Source of the DNA: Yersinia similis
GTDB taxonomy: Bacteria; Pseudomonadota; Gammaproteobacteria; Enterobacterales; Enterobacteriaceae
Length of the DNA stretch: 64,000 nt
Assembly: GCF_001053095.1 (NCBI RefSeq)
Contig: NZ_CGBP01000022.1
Coordinates: 1-64,000 of the forward strand
Reading direction: 5' to 3'
Shown here: piece after piece, positions 17,960-28,957 of the stretch
Layout of the letters: every line of letters begins with the position of its first letter
Numbering within the stretch: the stretch's first letter is position 1
The notes under the pieces: generated by a model
Told to the model about the DNA's origin: nothing
The model's database searches: none
Seen by the model: the letters and a program-made list of their open reading frames with translations, nothing else
Translations under genes and position numbers: made by a program

Positions 17960-18781
17960 TTAGAACAGTTTTTCCATCTCTTTTGCTCGAACAATAGCGG
18001 CTTGCATGGCATGGGCAACCATTTCTGGTAAGTGCTGTTCATTGAACACCCGTATTGCCTCGGCAGTGGTTCCCCCTTTGGACGTGACCTGTTCCCGCAA
18101 TACCGAAAGTGGCACGTGTGGATTGGCCTCGACCAGTGCACAGGCCCCGGAAGCGGCTTGTTGCACTAACTGACGGGCGGTTTCACTGTCAAACCCTAAG
18201 CGTTCCGTCTCTTGCTGCATCGCTTCCATAAATAGGAAGAAATAGGCAGGTGAACTACCCGCTGCGGCAATAATACTATTAATGCCATCCTCATTGTCCA
18301 CCCAGCAAACTTTGCCAATTGCACTCATCAGTTCAGTGGTGAAATCACGATCTGCTGCTGAAACCTGCTCGGGGGCGTAAAGACCACTCATTCCTTTTCC
18401 CACCAGAGATGGGGTATTCGGCATAATACGAACCAGATTCAGTTTATTTCCCAGAAGCGCGTAGAAACGTGCAACCTGAACACCCGCCGCAATCGACAGC
18501 ACCAATTTATCGCTAAAATCGACCTGCTTTTGCAATTGCTGGCATACATCGGCCATTAACTGGGGCTTTACCGCTAACACCACAACCTCCGCCTTTTGCG
18601 CTTCGCGGATATTATCATCACTGCTGATAACACCAAATTCAGTGGCTAATGCATCACGGTTTTTGGAGGAAGGCGCGCAAACGCTGATCATTTTGGCCGG
18701 ATACCCCCCTGCAACCAAACCAGCGATAATCGCGCGGGCCATATTGCCGGCACCAATGAATGTAATATTGCGATGCTGCAT
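17960..18781 (-). CDS. proC: ProC, pyrroline-5-carboxylate reductase
   Basis: Last step of proline biosynthesis: reduces pyrroline-5-carboxylate with NAD(P)H. It has 273 residues, near the usual length. The dinucleotide-binding motif is FIGAGNMARAI at the N-terminus, and the family signature lies near the C-terminus (LREQVTSKGGTTAEAIRVF). In E. coli K-12 proC is elsewhere on the chromosome, whereas in Yersinia and many other bacteria it sits between yggS and yggT as here. It lies about 80 bp downstream of yggS on the same strand, so co-transcription is likely. Confidence 0.97.
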   Translation of the reverse strand: MQHRNITFIGAGNMARAIIAGLVAGGYPAKMISVCAPSSKNRDALATEFGVISSDDNIREAQKAEVVVLAVKPQLMADVCQQLQKQVDFSDKLVLSIAAGVQVARFYALLGNKLNLVRIMPNTPSLVGKGMSGLYAPEQVSAADRDFTTELMSAIGKVCWVDNEDGINSIIAAAGSSPAYFFLFMEAMQQETERLGFDSETARQLVQQAASGACALVEANPHVPLSVLREQVTSKGGTTAEAIRVFNEQHLPEMVAHAMQAAIVRAKEMEKLF

Positions 18782-18862
18782 CGAATTCTCCTAAGCGTAC
18801 TCAGTCTTTATGTTCAACAGATAGTTATGTTCCATAAGTACAGTGAACAATAAATGCCGTGA

Positions 18863-19561
18863 TTAATCCGCGTTATAAACGCGGGCACCAAAAATGGCCG
18901 TACCAATCCGAACCAGTGTACTGCCGGCGCTAATGGCGGCGTCCATATCATCAGTCATCCCCATAGAAAGCGTATCTATCTGAGGGTAGCTGGCTTTTAA
19001 AGTCAAGAACGCCTGATTCATTTGCGCAAATACTGCCAATTGCCGCTGATAATCATGTTCTGGCGCTGGGATAGCCATCAGACCGCGTAAACACAGGTTA
19101 GGTAATGCACTCATGCTGTCAGCCAGGGTGGGCAGCTCGCTCAGGGAAATCCCAGCTTTGCTTTGCTCATCGCTGATATTAATCTGAATCAGTACGTTTA
19201 ACGCTGGCATAGCCGCTGGGCGCTGGATACTCAGACGCTGGGCTATTTTCAACCGATCAACGGTATGACACCAGGCAAAGTTTTCAGCCACTAACCGGCT
19301 TTTATTGGATTGCAGCGGCCCAATAAAGTGCCATTCAAGCGTTTTGTTATCCGCGAAGTAGTGAATCTTATCCACCCCTTCCTGTACATAGTTTTCACCA
19401 AAAGCATATTGCCCAGCGGCGATGGCTTTTTCGATAGCCGCCACAGGTTTGGTTTTACTGACTGCAAGCAATGTAACTTCTTCTGGAGAGCGCCCGCAAT
19501 TGTGTGTAGCCGTTGCGATCCGCGCTCTGACATCCTGTAGATTCTGTTGGATAGTGCTCAT
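18863..19561 (-). CDS. yggS: YggS, PLP-binding homeostasis protein (PLPBP)
   Basis: Pyridoxal-phosphate-binding protein with the fold of the alanine racemase N-terminal domain; it has no known catalysis and maintains PLP and amino-acid homeostasis. It has 232 residues against 234 in E. coli. The PLP lysine lies in LLAVSKTKP, and FGENYVQEGVDKI and WHFIGPLQSNK follow. The start at 19561 (MSTIQQNLQDVRARI) aligns with E. coli; the frame is open for 51 codons upstream, but that part runs antisense over yggR. The yggR start is only 19 bp away on the other strand. Confidence 0.96.
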   Translation of the reverse strand: MSTIQQNLQDVRARIATATHNCGRSPEEVTLLAVSKTKPVAAIEKAIAAGQYAFGENYVQEGVDKIHYFADNKTLEWHFIGPLQSNKSRLVAENFAWCHTVDRLKIAQRLSIQRPAAMPALNVLIQINISDEQSKAGISLSELPTLADSMSALPNLCLRGLMAIPAPEHDYQRQLAVFAQMNQAFLTLKASYPQIDTLSMGMTDDMDAAISAGSTLVRIGTAIFGARVYNAD

Positions 19562-19580
19562 ATGGACCCAGGAGTTGGAT

Positions 19581-20705
19581 ATGGATTTCACAAGCCTGAA
19601 TAACCAACATTCAGATCTGAATAACCCCGCGTTTAGCCGTATAAAAACCAAACGCATTGATTTAGAAAACCCTGACCTTGCCAGTGATGGCTTTAACAAA
19701 CAGGATTTTGCCAATAAGGTGGCGGCTAGTGTAGATCATAATGCTTCAGATCTGCACCTCTGTACCGGTTTTCACCCGGTATTACGTATTGATGGCGAGC
19801 TAAAAACCGTTACTGACTGGCCGAAGGTCACTGCTGGTTGGTTAAATGGGCTACGTCGGCATATGTTGAGTGACGCACAAGAAAGCCAATTACAGCAACA
19901 GGGGCAGGTTGACTGTGCCTACACCACCGTGGGCAGACAAAGGTTACGGGCAAATATTTTTCAGCAACAACAGGGCCAATCCATTGCTTTTCGTATTATT
20001 CCGGCCATTTGTCCGTCACTGACACAATTGGCGGTACCACCTATTCTGAACCAATTGATTCAACAGGAGAATGGACTAATTTTGGTGACGGGGGCGACTG
20101 GCAGCGGTAAGTCGACGACGCTGAATGCCATGATAAGCGCGATTAATCAGCAGCAGGCACGGCATATTATTACCCTTGAGGACCCGATTGAATTTATTCA
20201 TAACAGCCAATCATGTTTGATCCAGCAACGGGAGCTTGGCAGTCATACTCACTGCTTCAGCCGTGCCTTGAGTGGGGCTTTACGTCAGGATCCAGATATT
20301 ATTTTACTCGGCGAGTTACGGGGGCTGGAGACTATCCGATTAGCTCTGACAGCAGCCGAAACCGGGCATCTGGTGCTGGCCACATTACATACCCGTACGG
20401 CAACACAAGCTATTGATCGGTTGATTGATGTTTTTCCTCCTGAGGAGAAAGCCGTAATACGGACGCAACTGGCTGCCAGTTTACGTGGTGTTATTACGCA
20501 AAAATTGTGTCGTCAAAACGGTGGTGGGCGTATAGCCGTATTTGAAATACTCACGCAAACCACGGCGGTAAGTCATTTGATCCGAGAAGGTAAAACCTAT
20601 CAATTGCCAACCGTGATACAGGCCGGAGGGCAGTGGGGGATGCAAACCTTTGAACAAAGTATCGCACAGCGGCAAAAGCAGGGGGCTTTGGCTCTCAGTC
20701 ACTGA
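19581..20705 (+). CDS. yggR: YggR, PilT-like secretion ATPase
   Basis: Type II/IV secretion NTPase of the PilT family, 374 residues. It has an N-terminal PAS-like domain (SDLHLCTGFHPVLRIDGEL), Walker A GATGSGKST at residues 171-179, an Asp box (IITLEDPIEF), Walker B (DPDIILLGELR) and the His box (TGHLVLATLHTRT). It is longer than E. coli YggR (326) because of an extra hydrophilic N-terminus of roughly 45 residues. No pilus gene lies nearby, so a role in twitching cannot be read from context. Start 19581 follows AGGAG; longer in-frame starts would overlap yggS. Confidence 0.93.
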   Translation: MDFTSLNNQHSDLNNPAFSRIKTKRIDLENPDLASDGFNKQDFANKVAASVDHNASDLHLCTGFHPVLRIDGELKTVTDWPKVTAGWLNGLRRHMLSDAQESQLQQQGQVDCAYTTVGRQRLRANIFQQQQGQSIAFRIIPAICPSLTQLAVPPILNQLIQQENGLILVTGATGSGKSTTLNAMISAINQQQARHIITLEDPIEFIHNSQSCLIQQRELGSHTHCFSRALSGALRQDPDIILLGELRGLETIRLALTAAETGHLVLATLHTRTATQAIDRLIDVFPPEEKAVIRTQLAASLRGVITQKLCRQNGGGRIAVFEILTQTTAVSHLIREGKTYQLPTVIQAGGQWGMQTFEQSIAQRQKQGALALSH

Positions 20706-20765
20706 TTGGGCAAGGTACCGCTAACACCGTAGTCATTTTAAGTGAGACGGTAATGAAATAAATTA

Positions 20766-20787
20766 ACCCGGATCGTATGATCCGGGT
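20766..20787. terminator. Bidirectional stem-loop between yggR and aguA
   Basis: ACCCGGATC (20766-20774) pairs with GATCCGGGT (20779-20787) around GTAT, between convergent genes. It could serve both strands; T runs are modest. Confidence 0.65.
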
Positions 20788-20818
20788 CGGTTAAGTAGAA
20801 GGCTTATTTTCGTGCGGA

Positions 20819-21934
20819 TTAAGCCGCTGGGATCTGCTGGGTAATGCAATGAATATTACCGCCACCGAGTAAAATCTCTCTGGCAGGCACGCCGACAATT
20901 GCGTAGTCGGGGAACATTTGTTGTAACAGCTCGTTAGCCTGCCCGTCAGTGCGGCTATCCAGCAGTGGGAAAATAATTTGCTGGTTACTGATCAGGAAGT
21001 TGACGTAAGAGCCCGCCAGGCGTTCACCCGCCGTGCGAGGAACCGCATCGCTGGACAACACATCGGAGGTTTCTTCTTCCGTGTTATAGAGTGGGCCGGG
21101 AGCCGGTAACTTCCAGATTTTCAGTTTACGCCCTTTGGCATCGACGGCATTGGATAGCACCTCGAACGCCGCGACTGAACGTGCGTACTGTGGGTCCTGC
21201 TGGTCGTCTGTCCAATGTAGAGCCACTTCGCCAGGGCGTACAAAACAGCACATATTATCGATATGACCATCGGTCTCATCGTTATATACACCATCCTGTA
21301 ACCAGATGAAGTGAGTTACCCCCAGATAGTCACACAGCAACTGTTCAATTTGCGCTTGATTCAGATGCGGGTTGCGGTTCGGGTTTAGCAAACATTCGGC
21401 GGTAGTCAGTAAGGTGCCTTCGCCATCAGTATGAATGGAGCCACCTTCCAGTATCAATGGCGCACTGTAATGCGAGTTTTTCAAAAAATCACTGACCTGA
21501 ACGGCGACTTTTTCATCTTGTTGCCAGTCAGTATACAAGCCACCGTTCAGGCCACCCCATGCATTAAACTGCCAGTCAACGGCCCGGCGCTTGCCCGTAC
21601 CATTAATCACCATAGTCGGGCCGGTATCGCGCATCCAGGCGTCGTCACTGGCCATTTCAACCAAGGTCACATTTGCAGGCATGGTTGCCTTGGCTTGTGC
21701 CATAAACTCGGCGGGAACGCCCATAAATACTGGTGTAGCACGGCTAATGGCCTCGGCGACTTTGGCGAATGTCTGCTGAGCGGGGATAGCTTTACCGCGC
21801 CAGTTATCCTGGCGATATGGCCAAAGCATCCATACCGCATCCTGTGGTGCCCATTCTGCAGGCATAAAGAAACCATCCCGCCGCGGTGTGCCGGGTAATG
21901 CCTGTTGTTGTAACATTGTGTCTTGCACTGACAT
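20819..21934 (-). CDS. aguA: AguA, agmatine deiminase
   Basis: Converts agmatine to N-carbamoylputrescine and ammonia, the second step of the arginine decarboxylase route to putrescine. It has 371 residues, typical for the peptidylarginine-deiminase-type family. Conserved features include [14 protein letters not shown], the MRDTGP loop, [17 protein letters not shown], the [10 protein letters not shown] catalytic Asp/His region and the C-terminal nucleophile in [13 protein letters not shown] (Cys363). It lies three bases downstream of aguB, so the pair is an operon. SpeA, encoded about 8 kb away, supplies agmatine. Confidence 0.97.
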   Translation of the reverse strand: MSVQDTMLQQQALPGTPRRDGFFMPAEWAPQDAVWMLWPYRQDNWRGKAIPAQQTFAKVAEAISRATPVFMGVPAEFMAQAKATMPANVTLVEMASDDAWMRDTGPTMVINGTGKRRAVDWQFNAWGGLNGGLYTDWQQDEKVAVQVSDFLKNSHYSAPLILEGGSIHTDGEGTLLTTAECLLNPNRNPHLNQAQIEQLLCDYLGVTHFIWLQDGVYNDETDGHIDNMCCFVRPGEVALHWTDDQQDPQYARSVAAFEVLSNAVDAKGRKLKIWKLPAPGPLYNTEEETSDVLSSDAVPRTAGERLAGSYVNFLISNQQIIFPLLDSRTDGQANELLQQMFPDYAIVGVPAREILLGGGNIHCITQQIPAA

Positions 21935-21937
21935 AAA

Positions 21938-22822
21938 TTATCTCCGGGTCTTGCCGTCTGACGTGGCTAATGTTTGGTACATCTCCGGGCGGCGATCACG
22001 GAACAAGCCCCATGAAGCACGTTGGGCAGCAATCTCCTGCAAATCAAACTCATGCACCAGAACCGCTTCGTCAGTTTTATTAGCTTGAGCCAGCAGAGCC
22101 CCGGTCTGGTCAGCAATAAACGAGGAGCCGTAGAACGTCATCTCCAGCCCATCAATGTATTTGCTTTTCTCAGTACCGATGCGGTTAGAGGCAATCACCG
22201 GAACCAGGTTTGCGGCTGCATGGCCTTGCTGGACACGGGTCCAGTGCGGTTGGCTGTCGATTTCAGGGTAAGCAGGCTCTGAGCCGATAGCTGTTGGGTA
22301 GAAGATAATTTCTGCCCCAAGCAGTGCCAGGCTGCGGGCGGTTTCAGGGAACCACTGATCCCAACAGATGCCTACGCCCACTTTGGCATAACGAGTTTGC
22401 CAAACTTTAAAACCTGTATCGCCAGGGATAAAGAACTGTTTTTCCTGATAAGCCGGGCCATTAGGAATGTGGGTTTTACGGTAGACGTCCAACACCGAGC
22501 CATCGGCGTCAATCATGACTAGCGAGTTATAGTAAGCATTATTGGCTTTCTCAAAGAAACTCAGCGGTAGTACTACTTCAAGCTCAGCGGCAAGCTTGGA
22601 AAAGTGTTTGATTAATGGACTATTACCCAGTTCCTGGGCCAGTGAGTAGTGCTCTGGGCTTTGATCAATACAGAAGTAAGGTGCGGCAAACAGTTCCTGA
22701 ATCAGGATGATCTGTGCGCCTTTGGCATGCGCCTGACGTACCAGTTTTTCGGCATTTTCAATATTTTTCGGCAGGTCCCAAGAACAGGCCATTTGAGTCG
22801 CAGCAACAGTTACTTTTGTCAT
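21938..22822 (-). CDS. aguB: AguB, N-carbamoylputrescine amidase
   Basis: Nitrilase-superfamily enzyme that hydrolyses N-carbamoylputrescine to putrescine, CO2 and ammonia. It has 294 residues. The Glu-Lys-Cys catalytic triad is visible: Glu in ILIQELFAAPYF, Lys in VYRKTHIPNG and Cys in VGICWDQWFPE. It is the first gene of the aguBA operon, and its promoter would lie in the 22823-23000 gap. In E. coli nothing corresponds at this position between yggR and ruvX, so the operon is an insertion relative to that order. Confidence 0.97.
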   Translation of the reverse strand: MTKVTVAATQMACSWDLPKNIENAEKLVRQAHAKGAQIILIQELFAAPYFCIDQSPEHYSLAQELGNSPLIKHFSKLAAELEVVLPLSFFEKANNAYYNSLVMIDADGSVLDVYRKTHIPNGPAYQEKQFFIPGDTGFKVWQTRYAKVGVGICWDQWFPETARSLALLGAEIIFYPTAIGSEPAYPEIDSQPHWTRVQQGHAAANLVPVIASNRIGTEKSKYIDGLEMTFYGSSFIADQTGALLAQANKTDEAVLVHEFDLQEIAAQRASWGLFRDRRPEMYQTLATSDGKTRR

Positions 22823-23002
22823 GAGAAAACCTCAATAAATGTAAAAAAACACCTGCAAGAGGTGCGCAATATTTTAAACCGCTGATTGGCATAGCCGCAG
22901 TATACAAAGTTATTAAGTATACAACGTTATGCAGGGATTACTTATTCAGATAGCGGGAATGGAAAGCAGGAAACAGCAGGTGCCCAACAGAACATAGCGG
23001 GT

Positions 23003-23425
23003 TCAACCTGCTTGCTCATCAAACCAGCTTTCCAAAATGATAACCGCAGAGGCTGCATCGACACTGCCTTTATCCAGAGCGCGATAGCCACCGCGGTCAA
23101 ACAGATTGGCGCGGGCCTCTACCGTACTGAGGCGTTCGTCTTGTAAGGCTACCTGTACACCAAAGCGCCCATGTAAACGGTTGGCAAACCGACGAGCTCT
23201 GGCGGTTAGTGGTTGTTCAGTGCCATCCATATTGAGTGGCAGGCCGACGACGACTAAATTGGGCTGCCACTCTTTCAACAGTTTTTCGACTTTCTGCCAA
23301 TCTGGGGTGCCATCTTGTGCTTTAAACGCCGTTAGCGCTCTGGCCGTTCCGGTGACTTCCTGACCGATAGCGACACCGATACTTTTGGTACCGAAATCAA
23401 AAGCAATAATTGTGCGGTTAGCCAT
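23003..23425 (-). CDS. ruvX: RuvX/YqgF, RNase H-fold nuclease family
   Basis: RuvC-like nuclease-fold protein of 140 residues. In E. coli it is essential and implicated in 16S rRNA 5' end maturation; it was earlier proposed as a Holliday-junction resolvase. Motifs: N-terminal [14 protein letters not shown] with the first metal Asp, [22 protein letters not shown] and [12 protein letters not shown] with the last acidic residue. It overlaps yqgE by one base and is the last gene of gshB-yqgE-ruvX. Confidence 0.95.
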   Translation of the reverse strand: MANRTIIAFDFGTKSIGVAIGQEVTGTARALTAFKAQDGTPDWQKVEKLLKEWQPNLVVVGLPLNMDGTEQPLTARARRFANRLHGRFGVQVALQDERLSTVEARANLFDRGGYRALDKGSVDAASAVIILESWFDEQAG

Positions 23426-23988
23426 CAGGCATGTCCTGCTTGCGGAGCAATATTAAAGATATTAATGCCCAGTTTATTGGCCGCGGCCTGCCAGCGCTCG
23501 GTAATTGGCGTGTCGAATAAAATATTGGTATCGGCTTCAGTGGTCAGCCAGACATTATCCAGTAACTCTTGTTCTAACTGCCCTTGCTGCCAGCTTGCAT
23601 ATCCCAGAGCCACTAACAAATCTTTAGGTTGCCCCGATGTTCCCAGTGTTTCCAACACATCTTTGGAGGTGGTAATCATCGTCTCTGGTGAAATATGAAT
23701 ACTGGAAGCAAAGCCTTCCTGCGGTGAATGCAGAATAAATCCACGGTCTTCAGCCAGAGGCCCACCGGCTAATACCACGTTATCTAAACGTATTGCTGGA
23801 TCGCGTGAGGGGGATTTGATCTTCAGTTTGTCCAGTATCGTTTCTACGGTGTACTGTTCCAAGGGTTTGTTAATCACTAAACCCATCGCCCCCTTTTCGT
23901 TATGCTCGCAGATATAGATAACCGAGCGTTTAAATTGAGGGTCTTGAAGTGAGGGCATGGCAATAAGAAAATGATGCTGTAAATTCAT
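23425..23988 (-). CDS. yqgE: YqgE, UPF0301 (AlgH family) protein
   Basis: Protein of 187 residues in the AlgH/UPF0301 family, with unknown biochemical function. Conserved blocks: [52 protein letters not shown] and [15 protein letters not shown]. It is sandwiched between gshB and ruvX as in E. coli, with a one-base overlap with ruvX and a gap of about 115 bp from gshB. Confidence 0.94.
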   Translation of the reverse strand: MNLQHHFLIAMPSLQDPQFKRSVIYICEHNEKGAMGLVINKPLEQYTVETILDKLKIKSPSRDPAIRLDNVVLAGGPLAEDRGFILHSPQEGFASSIHISPETMITTSKDVLETLGTSGQPKDLLVALGYASWQQGQLEQELLDNVWLTTEADTNILFDTPITERWQAAANKLGINIFNIAPQAGHA

Positions 23989-24104
23989 TATATTATATAG
24001 GGAATTCGCTGAGTTAATGGATGAACTGGTGCCAGTATGCGGATAAATGAGGATAAAGTCACGGGGGTAGCGCTTAGAAAAACACCACCCCCCGTTTTTA
24101 TGTA

Positions 24105-25064
24105 TTAGGCTTTTTTGTCAGCCAAACGTATTTCAATGGCGTCCATTAACATACCGGTAATAGAAATCTCGGGGAAGGCCGCTTCGATTTCACGTACGCA
24201 GGTCGGGCTGGTGACGTTAATTTCAGTCAGGCGATCGCCAATGATATCCAGCCCAACAAAAATTAGGCCTTTTTGCTTCAGTATTGGTGCAACTGTGCGG
24301 GCAATTTCCCAATCACTTTCACTCAGTGGGCGGGCTTCGCCGCGGCCACCGGCAGCCAGATTGCCACGGGTTTCACCTTGGGCCGGAATACGTGCCAGAC
24401 AGTAAGGCACAGGCTCGCCATCAACCACTAGCACGCGTTTATCGCCTTCTTTAATGGCCGGTAAGAAGTTTTGTGCCATGCAGAAGCGGCTGCCTAATTC
24501 GGTCAGTGTTTCAATGATAACCGAGAGGTTCGGGTCACCTTGTTTTACCCTGAATATTGAGGTGCCACCCATGCCATCTAATGGCTTCAGGATGATATCG
24601 CCGTGTTCTTGATGGAATTTGCGGATATGGTCTTTACTGCGGCTGACCAGCGTATCCGGTGTTAATTCTGGGAACCAGGCCGTAAACAGTTTTTCGTTAC
24701 AATCGCGTAGGCTTTGTGGCTTATTCACCACCAGTGTGCCTTTATCTTCTGCACGTTCCAGAATATAGGTGGCATAGATAAACTCGGTATCAAACGGCGG
24801 ATCTTTACGCATCAGAATGACATCAAGATCATATAGCGGTAAGTCCTGTTCAGCCCCAAAACTAAACCAGCTCTCTTTATCCTGCTTCACATTGAGTAGG
24901 CGGGTACGTGCGCGGCCATCACCCCCACGCATATAGAGATCCCCCATCTCCATGTAATGCAATTCCCAGCCACGGCGCTGTGCTTCTAACAGCATAGCGA
25001 AACTGGTGTCTTTCTTGATGTTAATGGACGAAATAGGGTCCATTACGATACCGAGCTTAATCAT
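24105..25064 (-). CDS. gshB: GshB, glutathione synthetase
   Basis: ATP-grasp ligase joining gamma-glutamylcysteine and glycine, the second step of glutathione synthesis. It has 319 residues against 316 in E. coli. The N-terminus [20 protein letters not shown] is diagnostic, with the ATP-grasp segments [36 protein letters not shown] and [14 protein letters not shown] downstream. It sits 25 bp downstream of rsmE, so rsmE-gshB-yqgE-ruvX may be co-transcribed as in E. coli. Confidence 0.98.
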   Translation of the reverse strand: MIKLGIVMDPISSINIKKDTSFAMLLEAQRRGWELHYMEMGDLYMRGGDGRARTRLLNVKQDKESWFSFGAEQDLPLYDLDVILMRKDPPFDTEFIYATYILERAEDKGTLVVNKPQSLRDCNEKLFTAWFPELTPDTLVSRSKDHIRKFHQEHGDIILKPLDGMGGTSIFRVKQGDPNLSVIIETLTELGSRFCMAQNFLPAIKEGDKRVLVVDGEPVPYCLARIPAQGETRGNLAAGGRGEARPLSESDWEIARTVAPILKQKGLIFVGLDIIGDRLTEINVTSPTCVREIEAAFPEISITGMLMDAIEIRLADKKA

Positions 25065-25089
25065 TCTTTTCTCCTAGTGGGAAATGGGT

Positions 25090-25821
25090 TTATCCCAGAT
25101 CGCCAAACCGCACCTGCAACGCAGTAATTGCGGTAAGGGCTGTAGTTTCTGTCCGCAGAACTCGTGGCCCCAGCAGGATATCAGTAAATCCGAGGCGTGA
25201 GGTCATCGCAATTTCATCAGCAGAGAGGCCACCTTCTGGGCCAATCAGCAAACGCACTTTGTTGAGTGAGAAAGGGAGAGTATTAATACTGTTGCTGGCA
25301 CGTGGGTGCAGATTTAGTTTCAAACTGTCATCGGATTCAGCACACCAGTCAGCAAGTTGCATGGCATCGCGGATCTCTGGGATCTTATTCCGGCCACATT
25401 GTTCGCAGGCGGCGATAGCAATTTTTTGCCACTGCTGAATTTTTTTCGTCAGACGTTCGCCATCAAGCTTAACGCCACAGCGTGCTGAAAACAGAGGGGT
25501 AATCACATTAACGCCTAGCTCAATGGATTTCTGGACGGTAAATTCCATTTTTTCCCCACGAGAAATAACCTGCCCCAAATGTAAATTCAGGGGGGATTCC
25601 CGATCTTCCCATTGCCCTTCAGCGAGTCGGACAATCAGATTCTTTTTATCTGCCCGTATAATTTCAGCGTCAAAAATCTGATTACTGCCGTCAAATAATT
25701 GCAGGCTTTGCCCTTCAGTCATCCGTAGTACGCGGCCTACATGATTTGCTGCTTCATCAGTGAGCGCCAGTTCGGTATTGGCCTGCAAAGGCTGTGGGTG
25801 GTAAATGCGGGGTATACGCAT
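25090..25821 (-). CDS. rsmE: RsmE, 16S rRNA m3U1498 methyltransferase
   Basis: SPOUT-class methyltransferase that modifies U1498 of 16S rRNA. It has 243 residues, as in E. coli. An N-terminal PUA-like RNA-binding part ([11 protein letters not shown]...NHVGRVLRM) is followed by the trefoil-knot SAM site ([33 protein letters not shown]). It is upstream of gshB on the same strand and may drive it. Confidence 0.97.
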   Translation of the reverse strand: MRIPRIYHPQPLQANTELALTDEAANHVGRVLRMTEGQSLQLFDGSNQIFDAEIIRADKKNLIVRLAEGQWEDRESPLNLHLGQVISRGEKMEFTVQKSIELGVNVITPLFSARCGVKLDGERLTKKIQQWQKIAIAACEQCGRNKIPEIRDAMQLADWCAESDDSLKLNLHPRASNSINTLPFSLNKVRLLIGPEGGLSADEIAMTSRLGFTDILLGPRVLRTETTALTAITALQVRFGDLG

Positions 25822-26040
25822 GGGTTTGCTCTAAGTCCTGAAACGAAAATCATACCGTGCGGTGATGAGTACCGCGCGAAATAAACGCAAAATAAATAAG
25901 CACCTAAGGATAGCAGAGGCAGGGAAGTTTCAGCCAATCGAAAATTGCAGCCCACCAGGAAATAACGCCACCCCATTAGAAACTAACGTCATCCGCAACA
26001 AGGTATGATGGGGGGCGATTGATCTGAAAATATGGCTCAA

Positions 26041-26748
26041 TTAGCTTTTTGGCCGCTGGCAAGCGCGTTGCACATAAGGATTATGATTACCTTGAATTTT
26101 CGCAATTCGCTCATCGCGTAAGCATTCCCAGTCAGTGACGGGATATTGACGATCCCAGACACCAAAGAGTTTACTTTGCTGGCTGGAAAGGCGCAGTTGA
26201 TATTGATCGCGCATATAAAAGTAGGTGCGGGCAATGGCACCACGTGCACGTACCGGTGGTTCTGCCAATTTATTTTTAAAATCCACTTTCATCGCACACT
26301 GACCATATTGACCATTGCCGCCATTCCATTGTGAATACATGAAATTGTTACGGTCACCATTCACTTCACCAATAGCAGGTTGCAGGTTATGCAAGTCAGT
26401 TTCTATCTGACGATAGACCGGATCTTTGGCACAATTTTTACGGCCCCCCTCTTGCCAGCATTGGCGCTGATGACCAAATTGCCAGGCAGGAACCACATGT
26501 TCCCATTCAATCCGCGCGGCTCGCGCTGCATTTTTTCTGGGTTGATAGCCACAACTGTTTAGGTCAGGGATACCTTTTTTACCTTGCCAGTCGATTTGGC
26601 AACCGCAGTAGAAGCTGCCAGGTGCATCTTGGTGAATTTTAGCGGCCACCGCTTTTGCCTGGGAGAAGTTATTGATGCCGTGACTGTGACTGATCAGAGG
26701 AAACAGTGGAGAAGATAAAACTAGCAAGAACAAAATATTGCGTAACAT
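26041..26748 (-). CDS. endA: EndA, periplasmic endonuclease I
   Basis: Exported sequence-nonspecific DNase. It has 235 residues, as in E. coli. A signal peptide is seen at the N-terminus ([24 protein letters not shown]). The His-Me finger motif with the catalytic His lies in [17 protein letters not shown], followed by [18 protein letters not shown] with metal-binding residues. Several conserved cysteines (FYCGCQ, SCGY, QCWQ) would form disulfides in the periplasm. It stands alone between rsmE and sprT, in the same order as E. coli. Confidence 0.97.
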   Translation of the reverse strand: MLRNILFLLVLSSPLFPLISHSHGINNFSQAKAVAAKIHQDAPGSFYCGCQIDWQGKKGIPDLNSCGYQPRKNAARAARIEWEHVVPAWQFGHQRQCWQEGGRKNCAKDPVYRQIETDLHNLQPAIGEVNGDRNNFMYSQWNGGNGQYGQCAMKVDFKNKLAEPPVRARGAIARTYFYMRDQYQLRLSSQQSKLFGVWDRQYPVTDWECLRDERIAKIQGNHNPYVQRACQRPKS

Positions 26749-26845
26749 ATCTCAAAACAGCCCGATAATGAAAAGTACGCATGTTATAGATAATCATGAT
26801 GAATGGCAAGTTAACGTGCTGTTTTATAACAAGTAACGTTAGTCA

Positions 26846-27358
26846 TTAATTGGGATTTATTGCGATGAACTGGAGTTTATCCCCACACTTCCGGCAGTGA
26901 TATTCACTCTCTCCTCGCAGCACTTTATTGTGGCGGCGAATGGTTAAAGCATGTTGCTGACATTTGCATTGATAATTGAAGGTCTTACTGCGCACTGACG
27001 CCACTTCAAATTGGTGGGTGCGGCTGGCGGGTACTTTTAAGACGTGTTCCATCATCCATCGCCATTCTTTGCCATGGGGGGCTACGCGGCCGAATTGGCG
27101 GTAAACCAGCAAGTGCGCTAATTCATGTGGTACGACTTCATCAATAAACGGCTGTTTATTCTCCAACAATAATACTGGGTTAAGACGAATTTCGAATGAT
27201 TGCAGATAGGCACTGCCCGCGTTGGTACCACGCTGATGACAATTAATTTTTGGCTCCGGATACGCGGTGCCAAGATACTGGTTAGCCAGTTGCAAATGGT
27301 GACGCAGGCACTGCATAACCGCTTGCTGTAGTGCGATGGGGATTCTTAGTGTGCTCAT
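26846..27358 (-). CDS. sprT: SprT, zinc metalloprotease-like protein
   Basis: SprT-family protein of 170 residues, the bacterial relative of Spartan. The metal-binding HELAH helix is present ([16 protein letters not shown]), with a C-terminal zinc ribbon (CKCQQH and CRKCGDK). The start at 27358 ([15 protein letters not shown]) aligns with E. coli SprT; the frame opens further upstream without similarity. It lies next to endA as in E. coli, but galP, which separates sprT from metK there, is absent. Confidence 0.93.
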   Translation of the reverse strand: MSTLRIPIALQQAVMQCLRHHLQLANQYLGTAYPEPKINCHQRGTNAGSAYLQSFEIRLNPVLLLENKQPFIDEVVPHELAHLLVYRQFGRVAPHGKEWRWMMEHVLKVPASRTHQFEVASVRSKTFNYQCKCQQHALTIRRHNKVLRGESEYHCRKCGDKLQFIAINPN

Positions 27359-27471
27359 AATGCGGAAGAATAAAACGGTGGATAGCCAGATGCAAGCTGA
27401 CATCACCACGGGGTGGGTTCATTTTCACTTGAACAGTTCCGGGGCGTATTTTCCCAGGGTGCATACAAATA

Positions 27472-27506
27472 AACCACCCTGCCAGCGTGTTGCTTACAGG
27501 GTGGTT
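27472..27506 (-). terminator. Terminator after metK
   Basis: On the minus strand AACCACCCTG (27506-27497) pairs with CAGGGTGGTT (27481-27472), followed by TATTTGT. It lies 40 bp past the metK stop. Confidence 0.75.
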
Positions 27507-27546
27507 CTTCATCGTTTTACTGCTTCAATTACACAGGGAATGAAAT

Positions 27547-28701
27547 TTATTTCAAACCCGCAGCATCACGTAATAACGCTGCTTTGTCGGTTTTTTCCCA
27601 TGGGAAATGCTCACGGCCAAAGTGACCATAGGCTGCAGTTTCACGGTAGATTGGGTGCAACAGATCCAGCATTTTAATCAAGCCATAAGGGCGCAGATCG
27701 AAGAATTCACGAACCAGCAGGGTCAGTTGGTCTGCTGGGATTTTCTCCGTGCCGAAAGCCTCAACCATGATGGAGGTCGGCTCTGCTACACCGATGGCGT
27801 AAGATACTTGAATCTCACAACGGTCAGCCAGACCCGCCGCCACGATATTTTTCGCTACATAACGGGCAGCGTATGCCGCAGATCGATCCACTTTTGATGG
27901 ATCTTTACCCGAGAATGCGCCGCCACCGTGACGAGCCATGCCGCCGTAGGTATCAACAATAATTTTACGGCCAGTCAGACCGCAGTCACCCATTGGCCCA
28001 CCGATAACAAAACGGCCAGTTGGGTTGATAAAGTATTTGGTATTGGCAGTGATCCATTCAGCAGGCAGAACTGGCTTGATGATCTCTTCCATTACTGCTT
28101 CGTGCAAATCTTTCTGGTTGATATCTTCTGAATGCTGAGTCGACAGGACTACCGCATCAATACCCACGATTTTACCGTCATCGTATTGGAAGGTAACCTG
28201 ACTTTTGGCATCTGGGCGCAACCATGGCAAGGCACCATTTTTACGCACCTCAGCCTGACGCTCTACCAAACGATGAGCATAGGTAATGGGCGCTGGCATT
28301 AAGACACTGGTTTCGTTGGTGGCATAGCCGAACATCAGGCCCTGATCACCCGCACCTTGTTCCAGTGGGTTTTCGCGGTCAACACCTTGATTAATATCAG
28401 GAGATTGCTTACCGATAGCGCTTAAAACCGCACAAGAGTTAGCATCAAAACCCATATCGGAATGTACATAACCAATTTCGCGTATTGTGCGGCGGGTGAT
28501 CTCTTCGATATCAACCCATGCATTGGTGGTAACTTCACCGCCTACTAATACCATTCCCGTTTTGACATAGGTTTCGCAGGCAACCCGCGCTTTTGGGTCT
28601 TGCTCAAGAATTGCATCAAGTACGGCATCGGAAATCTGGTCAGCGATTTTATCTGGATGTCCTTCAGAGACAGATTCTGACGTAAATAGGTGTTTAGCCA
28701 T
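27547..28701 (-). CDS. metK: MetK, S-adenosylmethionine synthetase
   Basis: Makes S-adenosylmethionine from methionine and ATP. It has 384 residues, exactly the E. coli length, starting [20 protein letters not shown]. Motifs [12 protein letters not shown] and [19 protein letters not shown] (phosphate-binding loop) are intact. The start at 28701 is chosen over an upstream in-frame ATG (28761) because of the family N-terminus. Four tandem MetJ-type boxes at 28958-28989 indicate repression by MetJ with SAM. It diverges from speA. Confidence 0.98.
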   Translation of the reverse strand: MAKHLFTSESVSEGHPDKIADQISDAVLDAILEQDPKARVACETYVKTGMVLVGGEVTTNAWVDIEEITRRTIREIGYVHSDMGFDANSCAVLSAIGKQSPDINQGVDRENPLEQGAGDQGLMFGYATNETSVLMPAPITYAHRLVERQAEVRKNGALPWLRPDAKSQVTFQYDDGKIVGIDAVVLSTQHSEDINQKDLHEAVMEEIIKPVLPAEWITANTKYFINPTGRFVIGGPMGDCGLTGRKIIVDTYGGMARHGGGAFSGKDPSKVDRSAAYAARYVAKNIVAAGLADRCEIQVSYAIGVAEPTSIMVEAFGTEKIPADQLTLLVREFFDLRPYGLIKMLDLLHPIYRETAAYGHFGREHFPWEKTDKAALLRDAAGLK

Positions 28702-28957
28702 TATTTTCTTTACCTTGAAATACAAGTGAGAAGTCACTGCATAGCGCTGGAAACCAAGCAACAGCAGACAGAACAGTACCTGACTTTCTGTTGTGTTGGC
28801 AGTTCACAATGCCCCTTTAGGCAAAGCCTTTAGCAGTCTATCAACTTAGAAACCTTCAACATCTCCCCTTTTTACCTGACGTTGCAGCGATGTTAATGGA
28901 ACATACTGTCACGCTACTGACTTTGAGGAGATAACGTTGTTAGCATTCTAGCAATTA

